Shown here piece by piece: positions 57,262 through 64,000 of a stretch of DNA of 64,000 nt. The notes under the pieces are model-generated. The model was not told the DNA's origin, did no database searches, and saw only the letters and a list, made by a program, of their open reading frames with translations. The translations under genes were made by a program, and so were the position numbers. This DNA is from Halisarca cf. caerulea (Eukaryota; Porifera; Demospongiae; Chondrillida; Halisarcidae), in assembly GCA_963170055.1 (NCBI GenBank), contig CAUJGJ010000258.1, positions 3,362,101-3,426,100 on the forward strand. The letters run 5' to 3'. Each line of letters opens with the position of its first letter. Position 1 is the stretch's first letter.

Positions 57262-57978
57262 ATGGCAGAAAATCCAACTCGAAACGCTACAGTCGCTTTA
57301 GTCGGTGATGTTGGCGTTGGAAAAAGAACTTTATTCCTTCGGTTCCAAGAGGGCAGATTTGTAGAAGAAGGTCGACGTATTCTAATGGGAATGGACACCA
57401 TAAAAGAACACACGAAGCAGCTTGACAGCGGAGTTAAGGTAAGCATTGAGTAATTGCCGTAGACTATAGCTATTAGGTACGCGTAGTATAGAATATCTAT
57501 GATTACAGTAACAGCGTGCCATTTCTCTCTCTCCCAGCTAACCCTATCGGTCGGGATGGATGATGTATTGTATTATTCGCACAAAACGTATCATCCGAAC
57601 GTCTTTGAAAGATTCAATGCTATCATCTATGTGTTTGCCATGGATGATAAAGATACGCTTGCTTCGTTGCGCCTGCCAATGGAACATACAGAAGTATTTG
57701 TTCCACAGCTAATTATAAGGGCTGTTGTTGGTAACAAGATTGATTTGGAAAGTGACACAGTGAAGAAGGAGGAGGTAAAACAGTGGGCTATTAACAGTGA
57801 TATCTCAGAGGACATGATCTTCTATGTATCAGCCAAGACTGGGGAGGGGGTGGACGACATGTTCAAGAAAGTTGCTGAGAAAATAGCAAGTAAGGATCTG
57901 CTATCAGTAAATGCTGAGAAAATTACCCTTCAGAACGTGCAACCAACGGGCACTAGTGGTGGCTGCTTCACGAAATGA
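57262..57978 (+). CDS. Degenerate small GTPase, copy 2 of the tandem pair (probable pseudo-GTPase)
   Basis: Two exons (57262-57438; 57538-57978), about 205 residues, open throughout. The P-loop reads GDVGVGKRT: the Mg-binding Ser/Thr after the Lys is now Arg. The G3 Asp-Thr-Ala-Gly is gone (LTLSVGMDD aligns with VTLLDTAGMEK, two residues shorter). In contrast G4 (NKIDLES) and G5 (SAKTGEG) are perfect. The tail is SGGCFTK, a single-cysteine CaaX-like end. GTP hydrolysis is unlikely and Mg-nucleotide binding is doubtful, yet the frame is intact. Bases 57719-57884 match copy 1 (56230-56395) with only two visible mismatches, while the flanking coding sequence is strongly diverged. Confidence 0.82.
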
Positions 57979-58147
57979 GTATTATAATTTTGTGCAGTCA
58001 ACAGACGTGTACTTGTGTACTGCATTTGGTAGTTCATGAACTTCTCATAGAACAGATACAGAGGGGCAACCACAGATGAGGCCAAAAGTCTTAGTTTTTT
58101 CATTGTTTGTCCACTCTTTAAATATTCTTCATTGCACAAGCATTGTC

Positions 58148-61100
58148 TACTCTGGTTCTGTGTTGTGTTTGGCTAAAGCTTTTGGTAGTAGTTCTCCACT
58201 TTTCCCATTGAAATGGAACCTGAAATGTTGGTAAAGAGGGAGTGCAAGGCATTATTTATTATAGTCTGCTTTTACAAATACTGCAAACAGAGATCCTCTG
58301 GTATTAAGACACATATGATCTATGATTCAAGTGCATTGCAAACACGCACATGAGAGAGTGGGTCACGGGTGTGCTTTCAATGTTGAATTCTGCAACAGGG
58401 ATTCCCCTCATTGCCAGAGACGGTGCAAACATGGCTGCTGGGTACACAACTGAGGAAGTTCCCACCTGTAGGAAGGACACACCATAGCATGCTCATTCAC
58501 ACATGCCACTCAGGTTATCAGAATTCACCAGTAGGCAAAGATCACATTGTTCCAATTCTTGGTCTACAGCTTCGAGTACTTTAGGGTCGAGTGCTTCTGT
58601 GAACCAGACAACATGTGGTCTGGCCAGCTCCCCACACTTGGAGCACCTGTGGGCCACACAGACAACAGACTGACTGTGGGTACTGGTTGCATGGTGTGCA
58701 ACACCTGAGTAATGCAGCCTAACCTCCCCCCAGGATTATGCCTAGATAAATTCAATCATATCCGCACTTTCACCATTGCACCTGAGCATGCACCTGAGCA
58801 TGCACCTGAGCATGCACCTGAGCATGCACCTGAGCATGCACCTGAGCATGCACCTGAGCATGCACCTGAACATACACCTGAGCATGCACCTGAGCATGCA
58901 CCTGAACATGCACCTGAACATGCACCTGAGCATGCACCTGAACATGCACCTGAGCATGCACCTGAACATGCACCTGAACATGCACCTGAGCATGCACCTG
59001 AACATGCACCTGAGCATGCACCTGAGCATGCACCTGAACATGCACCTGAACATGCACCTGAGCATGCACCTGAGCATGCACCTGAACATGCACCTGAGCA
59101 TGCACCTGAACATGCACCTGAGCATGCACCTGAACATGCACCTGAACATGCACCTGAGCATGCACCTGAGCATGCACCTGAGCATGCACCTGAGCATGCA
59201 CCTGAACATGCACCTGAACATGCACCTGAACATGCACCTGAGCATGCACCTGAGCATGCACCTGAGCATGTACCTGAGCATGCACCTGAGCATGCACCTG
59301 AACATGCACCTGAACATGCACCTGAGCATGTACTTGAGCATGCACCTGAACATGCACCTGAACATGCACTTGAGCATGCACCCGAGCATGCATTATTTAT
59401 CAGACAATCTCAATTTCTGTTACTTGTGAAATGATAGGAGGAGGAAACCAGGACTGTGCTACTAGCCAAAGAGAGCTGTTGAACGTGCACGAAAGAGTCC
59501 TGAGAGAGCCAACTGGGCAGGAGGGCAAGGTGTTTAAGGAGGGCACTATGAGTAGTGCTTACCTTGGAAGTTCTTCAACAGGGATTTTGGCATCTTTAGC
59601 ATCAGGATCTGGAGCTCTGCAGTCATGGTGCAGGGATAGAACAATTACGCATGAAATCTATGCACAAACAGAACCACGGTAGTCTAATTCTGGTACTACA
59701 CACACTCCCAGTACACCGCTACACACACTCACACACACACACAGTACTCCAATGTTAGTGCACACCCACTCACAGCCCTCCACTACACACACCCCTTGTC
59801 TTTGAGTGCCGGCACGATCGGGCTGTCTCTGTTCTCCTCCACGTGGTTGCAGACTGTACATCTCACGGATCTCCTTGCACAGAAGATCCCGTGGACGCAG
59901 CGACTTCAGACCGGAAGTATGATGTCATCATCACGTGACTAAGTGTATGACGTCATAATTTTGCCACAACCGTGCCTCACTTCCAAGATACTCGAAATAC
60001 AGCGTTTCCCAGGAACGTATGGGCTTCACACCGGCAGTATGACGTCAATAGTGCATGTATGACTGATTTTTGCTATTATTTCACAGTTTTATTGTTTTGC
60101 CATCGTTGAGGTTCGTGATCGCCCACATATAGTATATCGTACGCCTGCATGTTGCGAGAAGCCGCATGACGTCATGTTCTTACATCAGCATAATTATAAT
60201 AACCAAATAAATTAATAAGCTACCAAACCCTTACAAGTGCACGTGCGTTAGCGGCAAATTGGCGGGGAAATCGAACTTGATTGGAAGGTAAGCAGTTATA
60301 TACGAATATTCATGAAGTGGTACAATTGAACTCAACACAATATAATAATATATTATAGATGGCACAAAGCATTGATAATACCCTTAAGAATATGGGTCCC
60401 ATAATGTTTGGTGGAAAGGATAAGGTGCTGGAGTGGTTCCAGGGTAAAGGAATAGTCCCTGCAACCAAGCTGTGTGAGAGGTGCCCGAACAGTCAGCAAA
60501 TGGTTTTGACAGTGAAGTCTGATGTAGCAGATGGCTACAAGTTCCGGTGTCCAGCCTGCAAGACTTTTAAGTCTGTGAGGGGTGGTAGGAGTCTAACTGG
60601 TCAACAGGGCTTCTTCCACAACTCAAAGATATGTCTGCAGGTCTGGATGATGATGATGTGGATGTGGTCAAGGCAGTGGCCGGTGACCAAGGCTGCAGAG
60701 GAATGTGGGATCAACGAGGGCAATGCCGTTGACTTCTACCAGTTTTTCAGGGATATTTGTTCCTGGAAACTGGTAAACACCATCATAAAGTTGGGTGGCC
60801 CTGGTGTTGTAGTGCAAATTGACGAGTCTCTCATGACGCACTCACCTAAGGTAAGCAAACATGTCAATAATAACTGTTACACTTGCAATTCATTTCACGT
60901 ACCACACTGTTGACTTAAATATCATAGTATCAGCGTGGACGAGCACCAGCAACAGAGCAGTGGGTTTTTGGAATGGTGGATACATCAGTTACTCCATCCC
61001 TTGGCTATATGGAAGTGGTTCCTGACCGCACCGCACAGACTCTGCTCCCCATCATCCGCAACCATGTCCACCAGGGAACAGAGATTTGGAGTGATCAGTG

Positions 61101-62276
61101 GCGGGCATATAGCCAAGTTTCCACCATTTCTGGCGTATCGAGTCATCAGACTGTAAATCATTCCCTACACTTTAAAGATCCCCAGACTGGTGTCCACACC
61201 AATAATATAGAAAGCTACTGGAACAGAGTAAAGATTAAATTTAAGAATATGAAAGGCGTCAGCAAAACAACCCTGGCTAGCCATCTAGATGAGTTCATGT
61301 GGCGCGAACGCTATGGCAAAACGTCATCGGATGCACTGAACAATCTATGTAGCCATATGGCGGCATGCTACCCCCCACCCCCGTGATATGGTTTTACTTA
61401 CCACGTATCTGTAGTTTTTTTAGACTTTGTTTGGTTCTTGACTAGCTTGTAGTGATTTTAGATAGCTTGTACCCAAAATCTTCTTGGGATCCCTGCCACA
61501 TTCCCTCTTTTGTTATTTCTTTGGCTTTCTAGCTTTGTTTGATTATAATTTATAATTTTCTTTGTGAAATCGTGACTAACTACGATCTTAATGCGCTAGT
61601 GACATCATACTGCCGGTGTGAAGCCCATACGTTCCTGGGAAACGCTGTATTTCGAGTATCTTGGAAGTGAGGCACGGTTGTGGCAAAATTATGATGTCAT
61701 ACACTTAGTCACGTGATGATGACATCATACTTCCGGTCTGAAGTCGCTGCGTCCACGGGATCTTCTGTACAAGGAGATCCCTGTTCCTTCTTGCCGTATG
61801 CTTTGTTTCTAATTAATTATTGACATAACACTGACACAACAGACCATAACGCGTACATTGCCCACCACGATCCGCCCACCCTGCCTGCAGCACGTACCAT
61901 GCAGCTCCAGAATCCTCTCCGAGCCTGCTCTCTTGTGGAGCTCGTCTATATTCTGAGTTATGACCGTCACTGACCGACCCTGGCCCTTCAGTCTCTTCTC
62001 GCACTCCGCAATGGCTAAATGTCCCGCGTTTGGTTGTTTGCTTGACATTACTTCTCTACGATAGCTGTAGAACTCCCAAACCAGCGAAGGATTCCTCTGG
62101 AACGACATAGGAGTCGCCAAATCCTGGGCTTTGTAGACCCTCCAGAATCCTCCTGCCCCTCTGAATGTGGGGACACCACTTTCAGCACTGATTCCAGCGC
62201 CTGTCAGAATAACAATACGCTTAGCTTTGGCGAATAACTCTCTAAAAGCATTCATGTCTGAGCTCGGACCGGCCAT
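58148..62276 (-). CDS. SIRT5: NAD-dependent deacylase SIRT5
   Basis: SIRT5 removes succinyl, malonyl and glutaryl groups from lysines. Exon 1 (about 61,893-62,276): [35 protein letters not shown] (NAD site), [19 protein letters not shown] with the Tyr and Arg that bind acidic acyl groups, [14 protein letters not shown] and ELHG (catalytic His). Exon 2 (59,793 to about 59,875): [12 protein letters not shown] (zinc cysteines) to LKDKG. Exon 3 (about 59,552-59,609): [18 protein letters not shown]. Next: [20 protein letters not shown] (58,550-58,650), then [21 protein letters not shown] and [13 protein letters not shown] (58,340-58,468). The last exon is [20 protein letters not shown] with stop at 58148. 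All landmark residues are present. The N-terminus is short with no clear mitochondrial presequence. A Merlin transposon occupies intron 1; a 12-bp minisatellite fills another. Confidence 0.93.
58777..59394. repeat. 12-bp minisatellite, about 51 copies
   Basis: Unit CACCTGAGCATG / CACCTGAACATG in a SIRT5 intron. Being a multiple of three without stops, it opens several frames of 200 codons or more (Ala-Pro-Glu-His type and others) on both strands. Confidence 0.97.
59867..61780 (+). mobile_element. Merlin-type DNA transposon, near-intact, with 185-bp terminal inverted repeats
   Basis: Inverted repeats lie at 59867-60051 and 61596-61780, each 185 bp. The left end starts GGATCTCCTTGCACAGAAGA; the right end in reverse complement starts GGATCTCCTTGTACAGAAGA, and only scattered substitutions distinguish them. 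Between them is one open transposase gene. High TIR identity and an unbroken transposase suggest a recent insertion that may still be autonomous. The expected 8-9 bp target duplication is not visible: the flanks ..ACATCTCAC and CTGTTCCTT.. do not match. The element sits in SIRT5 intron 1, opposite to the gene's direction. Confidence 0.88.
60359..61386 (+). CDS. Merlin/IS1016-like DDE transposase
   Basis: Two exons (60359-60849, about 60928-61386) joined across a 78-bp GTAAGC..ATAG intron give about 316 residues. The N-terminal part has a zinc ribbon ([19 protein letters not shown]). The IS1595/Merlin DDE domain then shows VVQIDESLM (first Asp), a spliced region [28 protein letters not shown] (second Asp) and [17 protein letters not shown] (Glu), in the expected order and spacing, and ends AACYPPPP. 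The start ATG follows AT-rich sequence inside the left part of the element. No stop or frameshift is seen, so the enzyme could be functional. Confidence 0.9.
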
Positions 62277-62439
62277 TTTAGACCTCGTTTTAGACTCCCG
62301 TAAACTTATCTCCTCAACTCAGAGGCCTCGTGTGCGAAATTGATTGATTAATTGATTTACCAATTTTCTGTACAAGCCACATACATTCAATTAGATTCGG
62401 AGCAGTGAATAGATGAACTGGTCCATGCATAGTCCGCTG

Positions 62440-62508
62440 CTAGCGTGATAGCCGCCACATCCCCATCACAACGGACAGCATGAGAGTAATAATCGTTGCT
62501 ATGCCACC
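62440..62508 (-). CDS. Possible last exon of a membrane protein gene (partial)
   Basis: After a TTAG acceptor on the minus strand the frame reads GGIATIITLMLSVVMGMWRL then SR and a stop: a single hydrophobic, possibly membrane-spanning, segment with a short basic end. Upstream exons would lie beyond about 62,510 and I cannot identify them in the window. It could also be chance; low confidence. Confidence 0.25.
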   Translation of the reverse strand, partial: GGIATIITLMLSVVMGMWRLSR

Positions 62509-62741
62509 TAACCAGGAGAGAGGGCGAGAGAAACACAGGGTATCAGGTATTCTTATTCTGGGGAACCTTTAGCCAGAGGCTACTGTAAGTGGCATCCAGA
62601 AAAGAAAAGGGACAAAAGGCAAAACACAAAGAAACGAGGAGGGACTACAAAGATTTCAAAATAAGAAAGTTTGGCTAAAAGGTGCAGCAACAAATAAAAT
62701 GATAGAGAGATCAGTGAATGAATTTCAAAACAATAATAATA

Positions 62742-63065
62742 CCGTGGAGCAGGAAATTTTTGTGAGGTAATATTTTCGCTATATTCGTGAATTGTACGGA
62801 TTTGCGAAACTAACAGCAAAAATTTCGCCAAATATGCACTAAAGTTGGGAAAACAGTGTGCTATAACATGGTTCTCTAAAGAATGGAGTGTTGAGCTCAG
62901 CGAAAGCACAATCCGAACATGAAACAGTCCAGAAATAGACGCAAACAACTTGGAAATGTAAAAAATGCAAACAAAAATCTTCACATCGTGAAAATAAAAC
63001 TCATGAAAATTCCATTTTACTGTGATTCACGAAAATTTATACTGCGAAAATTTTCTGCGCTATGG
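62742..63065. mobile_element. mariner-like MITE
   Basis: Ends CCGTGGAGCAGGAAATTTTT and, in reverse complement, CCATAGCGCAGAAAATTTTC are flanked by TA (62740-62741, 63066-63067). The interior is rich in GCGAAA/TTCGC motifs. It resembles the nested MITE at 13005-13668 in its CCGT..AAATTTTCG ends. Confidence 0.75.
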
Positions 63066-63087
63066 TATTCAATCAGCACAGACAGAG

Positions 63088-63305
63088 TCACAGAGATGGG
63101 TGGAGTCACAGAGGTGGGTAGTGCCTTCGAGGTGGGTGGAGTCACAGAGGTGGGTAGAGCCTTCGGGGTGGGTGAAGCCATTGAGGTGGGTGGAGCCAAT
63201 GAGGTGGGTGGAGCCAATGAGGTGGGTGTAGCCAATGAGGTGGGTAGAGTCACAGAGGTGGGTGGAGTCACAGAGGTGGGTGGAGTCACAGAGGTGGGTG
63301 GAGTT
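63088..63305. repeat. 18-bp GAGGTGGGTGGAGTCACA minisatellite
   Basis: About twelve units with variants (GCCTTCGAG, GCCAATGAG). Long frames on both strands are artefacts. Confidence 0.92.
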
Positions 63306-63329
63306 ACATCACTGCATTTACACCTATAT

Positions 63330-63949
63330 TAGGCTTACCACTGCGACCGTTTATTTCCGTAATTTATCGGTATACTCAACCCTCTCTTTCTGCAAAGAAT
63401 TGCAGTAAAAGCGGTCCTCGCTTACGGAATGTCAATCGTGCATGTTAGTTTCGGAATTTCAGTTCGATATTCTAGAAAATAACACCTCAACGAACTTCCA
63501 TCGTCTGCTATTGAAGGGATTTTATCGAGACCGCGAATGGTTTCTTGTCAATCTGTTGTTTTATCAATTTCTATCAAGCACTAAAACACGTATCATGGTT
63601 GTGGTACTTCATATACCAAGCAATGGTATCTCTGTGTGCGTCGTTCGCGTGCTATGTTCATTTTCTTTTCTTATATTAACCGGAGCGTCTCTTAGTCTCA
63701 TGGAACAAGACCGTTTCTTCCCCCATACAGTGATTCGGTACACGTTAATTATATTCATTGGTGTTGCGAAACGATCTATGGCTGTAAACTCTGGAACTTT
63801 AGCAAAATGTTAAAACCGCTCTAGCTGGTTTCTTGAATCTATGACGTGTAGGAAAATGATGCGTTGTTGTTTCATAAGGTACCATGTAGCGAAATATGGG
63901 ACTAATTTATTAAATAGTAGAATTCCAAAAATTACTGTGGTAAGCCTAC
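63330..63949. mobile_element. TIR element with 7-bp target duplication
   Basis: TAGGCTTACCAC at the left and GTGGTAAGCCTA at the right form short inverted ends flanked by CCTATAT on both sides. Inside is one 123-codon frame (63442-63813) with hydrophobic stretches that I do not recognise; it may be chance. A hAT- or P-like non-autonomous element is possible from the duplication length. Confidence 0.55.
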
Positions 63950-64000
63950 CTATATCATATAAACTGACCTGCTAAATATTTAATCATTTCAAGCTTTTGT

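Noticed and set aside
58712..59434. 240-codon Ala-Pro-Glu-His repeat protein and similar frames on both strands
   Set aside because: 12-bp minisatellite without stop codons in a SIRT5 intron. No promoter, conserved flank or splice context of its own.
62440..63813. A complete gene at the right edge
   Set aside because: Apart from one possible 3' exon (62440-62508) the stretch is MITE, minisatellite and TIR element. The 123-codon frame at 63442-63813 has no recognisable domain.

Overview
This is eukaryotic, almost certainly invertebrate metazoan, genomic DNA. Genes are split into many short exons with GT..AG introns, are packed head-to-head and tail-to-tail with gaps of 40-300 bp, and encode animal-type proteins (BBS4, TRIP13, CEP76, CCDC113, Regnase-like, DCAF11, HELLS, SIRT5). 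Compact genes, abundant (CA)n/(GT)n tracts and many MITE-like elements suggest a sponge or other early-branching marine animal; that is inference. All gene models below were joined by eye from conserved protein blocks and splice signals. The coordinates span start codon to stop codon, introns included. Comparisons with human proteins are from memory.

Layout. 0-4.3 kb: the 3' end of a coiled-coil gene (+), then two tandem Rab-family genes (-). 4.3-14.6 kb: a large WD40 gene resembling WDR97 (-), whose introns carry a 17-bp minisatellite and a MITE nested in another MITE. 14.7-16.5 kb: a ZDHHC3/7-type palmitoyltransferase (+). 16.8-20.8 kb: SLC35C2-like transporter (-). 21.1-24.1 kb: a Regnase-like NYN ribonuclease with two CCCH fingers and an N4BP1/KHNYN-like N-terminus (-). 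24.35-26.5 kb: an atypical dual-specificity phosphatase (+). 26.6-31.4 kb: BBS4 (-), head-to-head with TRIP13 (+, 31.4-34.5 kb). 34.6-37.3 kb: CEP76 (-). 37.4-37.9 kb: a MITE. 38.5-42.4 kb: DCAF11 (-). 42.5-43.4 kb: SNRPD1 (-), head-to-head with CCDC113 (+, 43.6-46.0 kb). 46.1-51.0 kb: SDR39U1, MDP1 and RABEPK (all -). 51.2-55.1 kb: HELLS (-). 55.2-58.0 kb: a tandem duplicated pair of small GTPases (+), the second with a broken nucleotide-binding core. The duplication also carried a fragment of the 3' end of SIRT5. 58.1-62.3 kb: SIRT5 (-), interrupted by a near-intact Merlin-type DNA transposon with 185-bp inverted repeats whose edge touches a SIRT5 exon. 62.3-64 kb: a possible last exon of another gene, a MITE, a minisatellite and a third TIR element.

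Themes. Several genes belong to cilium or centriole biology (BBS4, CEP76, CCDC113, probably the WDR97-like gene) and others to vesicle traffic (Rab genes, RABEPK, ZDHHC). DCAF11, MDP1, SDR39U1 and a KHNYN/Regnase-type gene lie within about 30 kb here; by recollection their human counterparts lie together on 14q11-q12, so an ancient linkage group is possible. The most unusual items are the composite Regnase-like architecture, the pseudo-GTPase duplicate with a gene-conversion-like tract, the transposon/exon junction in SIRT5, and (GT)n tracts that begin exactly at splice donors.
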